From an uncultured Bacilli bacterium (GTDB taxonomy: Bacteria; Bacillota_I; Bacilli_A; RF39; UBA660), in NCBI GenBank assembly GCA_944371445.1, contig CALVXR010000071.1, positions 1-32,321 of the forward strand: DNA of 32,321 bases. Reading direction: 5' to 3'. Each line of letters begins with the position of its first letter. The first letter of the stretch is position 1. The notes beneath the pieces were generated by a model that saw nothing but the letters and a program-made list of their open reading frames with translations, searched no databases and had not been told where the DNA came from. The position numbers were made by a program, and so were the translations under genes. Positions 7,913 to 14,002 of this stretch are shown here, piece by piece.

Positions 7913-7918
7913 TAAATA

Positions 7919-8374
7919 GTGAATTTATATGAAAATATGCTTAATATAAGAGGAATTGATATAAAAAAAGAAATAATAAAAATAATAGAAGAAACAAAAA
8001 AAGAACTTAAAAATTTAATACAAATTCAAACTTGTAAAATGTATACTGGATATTTGAAAGATAAATGTAATAAAAGAGGTATTTCTTCTAGAATAATAAA
8101 TACTAAAGAGTTAGGTCTTCCTTATGAACATGAAGCATTACTTGTAAATATAAATGAAAAAGATAATCCTTATATATTAATAGATTTAACATATAATCAG
8201 TTCCCTTTAATTTATAAAAAAATACTTTATGAAAAAGTAAAAACAAATGATTTGGAAATAAAAGGATATATGTTTGCTGATAATGAAGTATTAAAATATT
8301 ATTTAATGAGCATTGCTAATGTAGATAATTTAAATAATATAAATATAGATGAAATATATTTTGGAAAAAAATAA
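7919..8374 (+). CDS. Unrecognised small protein with papain/transglutaminase-like C-H-D pattern
   Basis: This is a 151-residue soluble protein. The segment QTCKMYTGYLKDKC (37-50), then GISSRIINTKELG, EHEALLVNI (70-78) and ILIDLTYNQF (86-95) is laid out like papain/transglutaminase-fold enzymes: C39 (or C50) as nucleophile, H71, then D89 in the typical D-x-T-Y-x-Q-F. An amphipathic, Lys/Glu-rich helix precedes it. A role in protein cleavage, deamidation or cross-linking is therefore possible, but not shown. It begins with GTG, 6 bases after the preceding gene; the nearest good Shine-Dalgarno (AAAGGG) is 12 bases away, so translation may depend on coupling. A start at ATG 7937 is an alternative that keeps the motifs. 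A terminator follows at 8408. No transmembrane segment or signal peptide is seen. Confidence 0.6.
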   Translation: MNLYENMLNIRGIDIKKEIIKIIEETKKELKNLIQIQTCKMYTGYLKDKCNKRGISSRIINTKELGLPYEHEALLVNINEKDNPYILIDLTYNQFPLIYKKILYEKVKTNDLEIKGYMFADNEVLKYYLMSIANVDNLNNINIDEIYFGKK

Positions 8375-8407
8375 ATAAAAAAATATATTTATAAAAAGAA
8401 TATGACT

Positions 8408-8456
8408 AAATTACAAATACTATAGATAAATTTATAATATTTGTAATTTTTTTTTA
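8408..8456 (+). terminator. Terminator after the two-gene cassette
   Basis: AAATTACAAATA (8408-8419) pairs perfectly over 12 bp with TATTTGTAATTT (8438-8449), and T continues to 8455. The 18-base loop may be partly paired. Confidence 0.8.
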
Positions 8457-8478
8457 AATAAATTTAAAAATCCTTCAT

Positions 8479-8507
8479 TTGCTCTTTATTTATAAAATAA
8501 CTATAAT
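8479..8507 (+). promoter_or_regulatory. Promoter of the Rpn-like gene
   Basis: TTGCTC (8479-8484), a 17-base spacer and TATAAT (8502-8507). The expected transcription start near 8514 leaves only about 10 bases before the start codon at 8525, so the message would be almost leaderless. Confidence 0.55.
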
Positions 8508-8524
8508 GCAGCCACGATGATTAA

Positions 8525-9427
8525 ATGAAAGAAAATATACCAAGTAAAATATATACAGAAGATTTTATAATTCCTCTTATATATGATGTTATAATAAGAA
8601 ATATATTAAAACAAAATAAAGATTTATTAGTTTTGATAATTAATAATGTATTAGAAACAGAATATAAAAAAGAAAATATATATTTAAAAGATGTAAAATT
8701 AGTAAAAAGAAATAGAAAAGAAAAACAAAGAGAATGTGATATATTAGTAGAAATAAAAGATAAAGTAATAAATATAGAAATAAATAAATATAATACAAAA
8801 TCTTTAGATGATAAAAATATGAGTTATGTAGGAAAATTACTTGAATCTTATTATGAAAGTGAAGTAGTTCAAATAAATATAAATGATTTTGATATATATG
8901 GTTATAATGAAGAAATATATGTATCAAGTATGGTAGAAGAAAAGCATAATATAAAAAGAACTAAAAAAATTAAAATATATGATATAAATATTGATAGTTT
9001 TAAAGAAAAATGTTATACTAACAGTAGAAGATATGACAAAGATTTTGTTTTATTTATGCAAATAATAAAACTAGATTCTAAAAAGAAAATAGAATCAAAA
9101 ATAAAAAATAGTAAACTTCTTTGGGAGGTATATGAAATGCAAGATAAATTGAGTAGAGAAGATTTGGTATTAGAGAGATTTCCAGATGATTTATTTAATG
9201 AAATGGAAAAGAAAGAACTTAGACAAAAGGCAGAAGATAGTATAAAAGAAGGATTTAAAGAAGGAATGAAAGAAGGAATGAAAGAAGGAATGAAAGAAGG
9301 AATAGAAACAAATCAAAAAGAAATAGTTATAAATTTATTAAAAAAGAATTTTTCTTATAAAGAAATAGAAGATATAGTAAATATAAGTGAAGAAAAAATA
9401 AAACAAATAGAAAAAAGTATATCTTAA
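8525..9427 (+). CDS. Rpn / PD-(D/E)XK nuclease-family transposase-like protein
   Basis: The 300-residue product belongs to the Rpn/PDDEXK_2 group, nuclease-like proteins related to recombination-promoting nucleases and often labelled putative transposases. Residues about 70-95 (ECDILVEIKDKVINIEIN) give the Asp and the E-x-N variant of the catalytic E-x-Q/K strand. Residues 242-261 are EGFK, three EGMK and EGIE, encoded by a 12-base tandem repeat; such EGxKEG runs are common in this family. The last 35 residues (IVINLLKKNFSYKEIEDIV) are the usual small helix-turn-helix-like tail. No terminal inverted repeats or target duplications are seen, so it is not annotated as a mobile element. No ribosome site precedes the ATG; the expected mRNA is nearly leaderless. 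Whether the Asn replacement leaves nuclease activity is open. Confidence 0.8.
   Translation: MKENIPSKIYTEDFIIPLIYDVIIRNILKQNKDLLVLIINNVLETEYKKENIYLKDVKLVKRNRKEKQRECDILVEIKDKVINIEINKYNTKSLDDKNMSYVGKLLESYYESEVVQININDFDIYGYNEEIYVSSMVEEKHNIKRTKKIKIYDINIDSFKEKCYTNSRRYDKDFVLFMQIIKLDSKKKIESKIKNSKLLWEVYEMQDKLSREDLVLERFPDDLFNEMEKKELRQKAEDSIKEGFKEGMKEGMKEGMKEGIETNQKEIVINLLKKNFSYKEIEDIVNISEEKIKQIEKSIS
9248..9303 (+). repeat. 12-base tandem repeat inside the Rpn-like gene
   Basis: Units close to GAAGGAATGAAA recur in tandem, the first and last diverged, encoding the EGFK/EGMK/EGIE run. Copy number could vary by slippage without changing the frame. Confidence 0.8.
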
Positions 9428-9496
9428 TAGAAAAAATTACCATCTATAAAAAGGAATAAAAATATAAATAAGAATATATTATTAATAGGTGGTAAT

Positions 9497-9607
9497 ATGA
9501 AAGTAGTAATTATTTTAATAATATTATTAATGACTTTTATATTATGGTGTATGTGTAAAATGTCATCAATGATATCAAAAGAAGAAGACTCAAACTTAAA
9601 AAAATAG
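9497..9607 (+). CDS. Small membrane peptide, 36 residues
   Basis: A short gene encodes a peptide that starts MKVVIILIILLMTFILWCMC and ends in a charged tail, KEEDSNLKK. AGGTGG (9487-9492) lies 4 bases before the ATG, the same spacing as at the P-type ATPase gene. A terminator hairpin begins inside the last codons and includes the stop codon in its loop. One transmembrane helix (about residues 2-20) with a W-C-M-C end is predicted by eye. I cannot assign a function. The hydrophobic-then-charged layout suits a small membrane regulator or a type I toxin-like peptide, but no antisense RNA was identified. The ribosome site and terminator make it a real gene candidate. Confidence 0.65.
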   Translation: MKVVIILIILLMTFILWCMCKMSSMISKEEDSNLKK

Positions 9608-9619
9608 GTTTGAGTTTTT
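9588..9619 (+). terminator. Terminator of the small membrane peptide gene
   Basis: ACTCAAAC (9588-9595) and GTTTGAGT (9608-9615) form a perfect 8-bp stem followed by T. The 12-base loop contains the stop codon. Confidence 0.75.
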
Positions 9620-9699
9620 AATTTATTATTAAATTTTTTAATTAGAACAATTATAATTTATAGTATATTTGTTATTAAGTTTTTATGAGAATAATGTGT

Positions 9700-9728
9700 A
9701 ACTGTAACATTTTTATTGCCATATAATA
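9700..9728 (+). promoter_or_regulatory. Possible sporulation (SigK-like) promoter of the collagen-like gene
   Basis: AAC (9700-9702), 17 bases, then CATATAATA (9720-9728) agrees with the mAC-N16/17-CATAnnnTA pattern of mother-cell sigma-K promoters. The same bases contain TATAAT (9722-9727), but no good sigma-A -35 is present at 17 bases. In such AT-rich DNA a chance match is quite possible. Confidence 0.35.
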
Positions 9729-9758
9729 TATAAAAGATATAATGGAGGTTTACATATT

Positions 9759-10817
9759 ATGTATTATGATAAAAGAAATGATTGTAATAAAGATTGTTGT
9801 GGTCCTCTTGCACGTATATGTTATGTCCAAGGGCCAACAGGACCAACTGGACCGACAGGTATACAAGGCATTCCGGGAACTATAGGACCAACTGGACCAA
9901 CGGGAGCACCAGGAATAGCAGGAGCTATAGGACCGACCGGACCAACGGGAGCCACAGGAATAGCAAGAACTATAGGACCGACTGGACCAACTGGAGCCAC
10001 AGGAATAGCAGGGCCAACAGGACCAACTGGACCGACAGGTATACAAGGCATTCCGGAAACTACAGGGCCAACCGGGCCGACCGGAGCAACTGGACCAACT
10101 GGAAGTCTTGGGGTAAATCCATATAATTTATATGTTGAGTCTACAGCACCTATAGGTGGAGATGGAAGTCAACTTAAACCATTTCAAACTATTGAAGAGG
10201 CATTAGTGGTAGCTTTATCTAATAGCATTATAAATGTTTTGCGTGGTGATTATCCTATTACACAGCAAATTGTTTTAAATATACCTGGGTTAACATTAAA
10301 AGGAATGGCTGGTACAAAAATTATATTGGAGTCTCAAGTTGTGCCATTTTTATGTAATGGAAATAATATTACGATTGATGGTTTTAATATGACTAGTGAT
10401 GTACCATATCCTGTTGAATTCATTCAAATAGGTGGAGATGGAAATAAAATATTAAACTGTCAGATATATGGACCAAATCAAGCTGGTGATTCTTCAACGT
10501 GGGTGATAAATAGAGGGATTGTTACACAATTAAATGCTACCAATTTACTAGTTCAAAATAACATTTTTCATACTTTACGTCAGCCTGCATATTTTAATCC
10601 TAATTCTACAGGAACGATTATGAATAATGTTGTTTATAACACTCGCGGATATGTAGTAGATAGAGCTATTTTTTTATTTTCAGGTAATTCTTGGGGAATT
10701 CCAGAAAATGCAGTTGATATTGCACTATTACCAGGGACTATATCAGGAGCACCATATGATCCAATTTCTGCATTAGAATCTAGTAATAGTAGTGCTACTA
10801 TTAGTGATCAAAGATAA
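9759..10817 (+). CDS. Collagen-like surface protein with C-terminal beta-helix (BclA-type)
   Basis: This 352-residue protein has a short Cys-rich head ([15 protein letters not shown]). It is followed by about 32 Gly-X-Y triplets, mostly GPT, GAT, GIA and GIQ (residues 25 to about 120), and then by about 230 residues resembling a right-handed beta-helix. That part opens with [20 protein letters not shown], typical of pectate-lyase-like/DUF1565 repeats, and continues with Asn-rich turns such as [12 protein letters not shown] and [13 protein letters not shown]. It has no signal peptide or wall anchor, as for exosporium filament proteins of the BclA type. Two triplets break the pattern: RTI and ETT replace GxY. 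GGAGG lies 10 bases before the ATG. The triplet region is more GC-rich than its surroundings. A spore-surface role is inference; a phage tail-type collagen protein is an alternative. Confidence 0.8.
   Translation: MYYDKRNDCNKDCCGPLARICYVQGPTGPTGPTGIQGIPGTIGPTGPTGAPGIAGAIGPTGPTGATGIARTIGPTGPTGATGIAGPTGPTGPTGIQGIPETTGPTGPTGATGPTGSLGVNPYNLYVESTAPIGGDGSQLKPFQTIEEALVVALSNSIINVLRGDYPITQQIVLNIPGLTLKGMAGTKIILESQVVPFLCNGNNITIDGFNMTSDVPYPVEFIQIGGDGNKILNCQIYGPNQAGDSSTWVINRGIVTQLNATNLLVQNNIFHTLRQPAYFNPNSTGTIMNNVVYNTRGYVVDRAIFLFSGNSWGIPENAVDIALLPGTISGAPYDPISALESSNSSATISDQR
9831..9876 (+). repeat. 46-base direct repeat, copy 1
   Basis: The DNA from GGGCCAACAGG to GGCATTCCGG is identical to 10011-10056, 180 bases (60 codons) downstream. 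It encodes the same [15 protein letters not shown] block. This points to recent duplication or conversion within the collagen region. Confidence 0.9.
10011..10056 (+). repeat. 46-base direct repeat, copy 2
   Basis: Identical to 9831-9876. The base just after the repeat differs: the next codon is GAA (Glu) here and GGA (Gly) in the first copy, giving one of the two Gly interruptions. Confidence 0.9.
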
Positions 10818-10922
10818 AAATAATTTTTAACTTAGAATTTTTTTTAAATAAATTATTAGAAATAAAATATATAAAAGATTGTATTGATATTTAAAATAAT
10901 TTAATATTAAGTATAATAAAAG

Positions 10923-10951
10923 AATCAAACTAAAATAAGTCTGATTTTTTT
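10923..10951 (+). terminator. Terminator between the convergent collagen-like and XRE genes
   Basis: AATCAAACT (10923-10931) pairs with AGTCTGATT (10938-10946), with one mismatch, followed by seven T for the + strand. On the - strand the same hairpin is followed by CTTTTATT, so it may serve both genes. Confidence 0.65.
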
Positions 10952-11153
10952 ATTTGTTTTCAATTTTAATTAATTCATTTGGTGTACACTCTAAATATTT
11001 ACAAAATTCTTCAATATATTTAAAAGAAATAGAAGAAGTTTCACCTCTTATAATTTTATTTAAATTTCTAGAAGTAATGTTCATTTTATTACAAAGCCAA
11101 TATTTACTGCGATTTCTTTCTTTTAACAGATTTTCAATATCTAACTTTATCGT
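10950..11153 (-). CDS. Small XRE/Cro-type helix-turn-helix regulator with ACG at the start position
   Basis: The 67-residue product reads (M)IKLDIENLLKERNRSKYWL, then CNKMNITSRNLNKIIRGET, and ends CKYLECTPNELIKIENK. This is the classic layout of small Cro/CI-like repressors: helix-turn-helix around residues 18-40 and the CxTPNELI tail. The expected start codon is ACG at 11153-11151, with AGAAGG (minus strand, 11166-11161) exactly 7 bases before it. No ATG, GTG or TTG lies at that site. The first in-frame ATG upstream would add about 21 residues (from 11216) that look like untranslated sequence. Either ACG is used inefficiently or a mutation has crippled the gene. The regulator lies just before the polysaccharide locus on the opposite strand, so it could control it; that is inference. 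Confidence 0.65.
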   Translation of the reverse strand, partial: TIKLDIENLLKERNRSKYWLCNKMNITSRNLNKIIRGETSSISFKYIEEFCKYLECTPNELIKIENK

Positions 11154-11261
11154 ATTTACACCTTCTTTCAATAAATATTTTATAAAAATAAAGAAATGCA
11201 AATAAGATACTTGCATTACCTTTACTGATAAGCTATCATTAATATGAAAGAAAAATGAATA

Positions 11262-11273
11262 ATTATACTTTGT
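11262..11273. promoter_or_regulatory. Possible operator and -10 region of the XRE gene
   Basis: Around 11262-11273 the + strand reads CTTTGTGTACAAAT, containing TTTGT/ACAAA arms around two bases. A second palindrome, GTATAC, lies just beside it. On the - strand TATAAT follows directly, so the site would lie in a promoter for the regulator. No good -35 is seen. Exact limits are approximate. Confidence 0.3.
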
Positions 11274-11318
11274 GTACAAATAGTATACGAAATTTTATGT
11301 TTAAAATGACTTTTAGAA

Positions 11319-11347
11319 TTGATTATAATATAAAAGTTTGATATAAT
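11319..11347 (+). promoter_or_regulatory. Promoter of the polysaccharide locus
   Basis: TTGATT (11319-11324), a 17-base spacer and TATAAT (11342-11347). It is the nearest good promoter upstream of the anchor protein and sugar transferase genes, and no terminator separates those genes from the rest of the locus. Confidence 0.65.
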
Positions 11348-11377
11348 TATATTGCTATAAAAGGAATGGAGAATATT

Positions 11378-12193
11378 ATGAGAAAAATATTATATTTTGT
11401 TATTATTTCTTTCTTGTTTTTACCTACTATAGTCCTTGCGGATAATCTAACATTTGAAGAAAATACTTTAGAATTATTAGAAACTGATAGCGGAGTAATT
11501 AAAATGATTTATGATGGAGAAGAACAAGCAACAAGTGGTTCATTTTCTGTATATTCGTCTTCTAATAATGTTTTATTAAGTAGTATTACTGGAAATCAAA
11601 ATGTAAAAGTAACAATTACAAATAGCAAAGTAACTTTTAGAGCTACAAATCCTTTAAAAAAAGGAGATTATATGATTAATATTGCAGTAGATAGTAAAAA
11701 TGCTAGTAAAGATGCTAGTATAACTATAAATAATATTAAGTTATATAATGGAAATGAATTAATAGAAGAAAAAAATAAAACTATTAATATAAAAATAGTA
11801 AATAGTAAAGAAAGTGCATTACTTGATTCTATTACCTCTAATATAGTAGAAATTCCTTTTGATAAAAATACTTTTGAATATAATTTAAAAGTTAAAAACG
11901 ATGTAAAAAAATTAGATTTAGTGGCAACTAGTGATAATATAAATGATAAAGTGGAGATAAGTAACCAAGATTTAAAAGTAGGAGAAAATACTATTACTAT
12001 TAAAGTGACAGGTACAGATGGAAGTAGTAATGAATATAAGATAAAAGTTACAAGAGAAGAAGAGACAAAAGCAAAAGAAGAAATTAAAGAAGTGAAAGTT
12101 GAAAATAAAATAGATACAAAATATATTTTAATATCTTTAATAGCTTTTATAATTATAGTTGTAGATATTTTATTTATTAAAAAGAAAAAATAG
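11378..12193 (+). CDS. Secreted, membrane-anchored protein with cadherin-like beta-sandwich domain
   Basis: This 271-residue protein has a signal peptide (MRKILYFVIISFLFLPTIVLA, listed here as MRKILYFVII plus a hydrophobic core ending VLA), an N-terminal beta-rich domain of about 120 residues, and a cadherin-like beta-sandwich domain (about residues 148-225, with PFDKNTFEYNLKV and GTDGSSNEYKIKVTREE). A Lys/Glu-rich stalk and a C-terminal membrane helix (YILISLIAFIIIVVDILF) before KKKK complete it. It would display its domains outside the membrane. The start at 11378 is chosen because GGAATGGAG precedes it by 6 bases; the ATG at 11366 has no room for a ribosome site. It lies 12 bases before the sugar transferase gene, so it is probably the first gene of the polysaccharide operon. 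It may be a surface scaffold; no catalytic motif is seen. Confidence 0.75.
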   Translation: MRKILYFVIISFLFLPTIVLADNLTFEENTLELLETDSGVIKMIYDGEEQATSGSFSVYSSSNNVLLSSITGNQNVKVTITNSKVTFRATNPLKKGDYMINIAVDSKNASKDASITINNIKLYNGNELIEEKNKTINIKIVNSKESALLDSITSNIVEIPFDKNTFEYNLKVKNDVKKLDLVATSDNINDKVEISNQDLKVGENTITIKVTGTDGSSNEYKIKVTREEETKAKEEIKEVKVENKIDTKYILISLIAFIIIVVDILFIKKKK

Positions 12194-12205
12194 TGAGGGG
12201 ATATT

Positions 12206-12868
12206 ATGGATGGAGTAGTTATAGAAAAAACATCTAGTTTTTCTGTGAGCAAAAGAGTATATTTTATTTTAAAAAGATTAACTGATATTGTATTTGCTTT
12301 ATTAGGATGTATTTTGTTAGTACCAATAGCATTGATAGTTAAAATAACTTATATATTAAATGGTGATTTCAATTCTATATTTTTTAAACAAAAAAGAATA
12401 GGTAAAAATGGTAAAGAATTTAATTTATATAAATTTAGGACTATGGTACCTAATGCAGAGGAAGTTCTTAAAAAATTACTTAAACAAGAAAAATATAAAA
12501 AAGAATGGGATTTAAATCAAAAATTTTCTAAAGATCCAAGAATAACAAAAATAGGTAATATTTTAAGGAAAACTTCTTTAGATGAAGTACCACAGTTTAT
12601 CAATGTATTAAAAGGGGATATGTCTTTGATAGGACCTAGACCTTTGATAAATGGAGAGTTAGATGCTCATAACGGTAATCATGAATTATATGAAAGTATT
12701 AGGCCTGGAATTACAGGTTGGTGGGCAGCTAATGGTAGAAGTGCTACTACATATGAAAAAAGATTAGAATTAGAATATTATTACTGCAAAAATTGTAGTA
12801 TTATGTTAGATATTAGATGTATATTTAGAACAGTGAAAGCTGTTATATTTAAAACAGGAGCTAAGTAG
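12206..12868 (+). CDS. Priming sugar-phosphate transferase (PHPT family)
   Basis: This 220-residue enzyme transfers a sugar-1-phosphate to undecaprenyl phosphate on the inner face of the membrane, the first step of repeat-unit synthesis. It has the short form of the WbaP/CpsE/PglC family: one N-terminal membrane segment (DIVFALLGCILLVPIALIV, about 27-45), then the signature blocks FFKQKRIGKNGKEFNLYKFRTM, SLDEVPQFINVLKGDMSLIGPRP and RPGITGWWAANGRS (quoted here only to name the conserved KFRTM, DE-PQ, GPRP and RPGITG motifs). The sugar cannot be told from sequence. GAGGGG lies 5 bases before the ATG. The gene follows the anchor protein closely and opens the glycan assembly set. Confidence 0.92.
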   Translation: MDGVVIEKTSSFSVSKRVYFILKRLTDIVFALLGCILLVPIALIVKITYILNGDFNSIFFKQKRIGKNGKEFNLYKFRTMVPNAEEVLKKLLKQEKYKKEWDLNQKFSKDPRITKIGNILRKTSLDEVPQFINVLKGDMSLIGPRPLINGELDAHNGNHELYESIRPGITGWWAANGRSATTYEKRLELEYYYCKNCSIMLDIRCIFRTVKAVIFKTGAK

Positions 12869-12876
12869 GTGATAAT

Positions 12877-13992
12877 GTGAAAAAAAAAGAACCTATTAGA
12901 GTAGGACATATAATTGGAAAATGGCTTGGTGGGGGAGTAGAATCTGTTGTAATGAATTATTATCGCCATATAGATAGAAGTAAAATACAGTTTGATTTTA
13001 TTTGTGATTCAGATTCTACTAATATACCATATGAAGAAATTGAAAAATTAGGTGGAAGAGTAATATTAGTTCCACCTTATCAAAAAGTATTTAAATATAT
13101 AAAAGAATTAAAAAAAGTATTTAAAGAAAATAATTATAAAATAGTTCATTCTCATATAAATACTTTAAGTGTTTTTCCATTATATGCTGCTAAAAAAGCA
13201 GGAGTTAAAGTAAGAATAGTACATAGTCATTCTACTACAAATAAAAAAGAAAAAAAGAAAAATTTAATGAAACAAGTTTTAAGACCTCTTAGTAAAATAT
13301 ATGCAACTGATTATTTTGCTTGTAGTGAACTAGCAGGTAGATGGTTATTTGGAAATAAAATTTATGATGAAGGTAAAGTATTTATACTTAATAATGCAAT
13401 TGATGTAGAAAATTTTGCATACAATGAAAAAATAAGAAAAGAAAAAAGAAAAGAATTAAAAATAAAAGACAGTACTTTAGTAATAGGTCATATAGGAAGA
13501 TTTGTAGCACAAAAAAATCATACATTCTTAATTGATATATTTAATGAAGTACATAAAAAAAATAAAGATAGTATTTTATTATTAGTTGGACAAGGCCCAT
13601 TAATGGATGAAATAAAAGAAAAAGTTAATGATTTAAATTTAACAAAATATGTTAAGTTTTTAGGACAAAGAAATGATGTAAATGAATTATATCAGGCTTT
13701 TGATGTATTTGTTTTACCATCATTATATGAAGGGCTTCCAGTTGTAGGAGTAGAAGCACAAGCATCTGGATTATTATGTTTACTTTCTGATGATATGACA
13801 AAAGAGACAAAAATATTAGATAGTACTAAATTTATGTCACTCAATGAAAGTGCTAATAAGTGGGCAAATAAATTACTAAAAGAATATAGTAAATTTGAAA
13901 GAAAAAATAAAATAGAAGAATTTTCTAAGAATGGATTTAATATAAGACAAGAGGTAAAAAAAATAGAAAATAAATATATAAAATATAAGTAG
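12877..13992 (+). CDS. GT4-family glycosyltransferase
   Basis: This 371-residue GT-B enzyme of family 4 adds a sugar from a nucleotide donor to the lipid-linked repeat unit. The N-terminal acceptor domain begins RVGHIIGKWLGGGVESVV with the Gly-rich loop. The donor domain contains GHIGRFVAQKNH and the E-x7-E motif EGLPVVGVE followed by AQASG. It starts with GTG at 12877, with AGGTGAT just upstream; the ATG two bases earlier runs straight into a stop. It is clearly related to the product of 16390-17520: both share VR/IRI-HSHS, TDYFACS-AG-W-FG and NNAID/HNAID blocks, suggesting an old duplication. Donor and acceptor are unknown. Confidence 0.88.
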   Translation: MKKKEPIRVGHIIGKWLGGGVESVVMNYYRHIDRSKIQFDFICDSDSTNIPYEEIEKLGGRVILVPPYQKVFKYIKELKKVFKENNYKIVHSHINTLSVFPLYAAKKAGVKVRIVHSHSTTNKKEKKKNLMKQVLRPLSKIYATDYFACSELAGRWLFGNKIYDEGKVFILNNAIDVENFAYNEKIRKEKRKELKIKDSTLVIGHIGRFVAQKNHTFLIDIFNEVHKKNKDSILLLVGQGPLMDEIKEKVNDLNLTKYVKFLGQRNDVNELYQAFDVFVLPSLYEGLPVVGVEAQASGLLCLLSDDMTKETKILDSTKFMSLNESANKWANKLLKEYSKFERKNKIEEFSKNGFNIRQEVKKIENKYIKYK

Positions 13993-14002
13993 GTGTTATT
14001 TT

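Noticed and set aside
9248-9303. Short tandem repeats as a CRISPR-like array
   Set aside because: Units are contiguous 12-mers without spacers and encode the in-frame EGMK run.
8525-9427. Rpn-like gene as a complete mobile element
   Set aside because: No terminal inverted repeats, target duplications or accessory genes are visible around it.
9821-10051. Minus-strand frame rich in GPVGPVGP, collagen-like
   Set aside because: It is the mirror of the GGACCAACTGGACC-type repeats, which read Gly-Pro on both strands. It has no ribosome site or promoter and covers only the repeat region.
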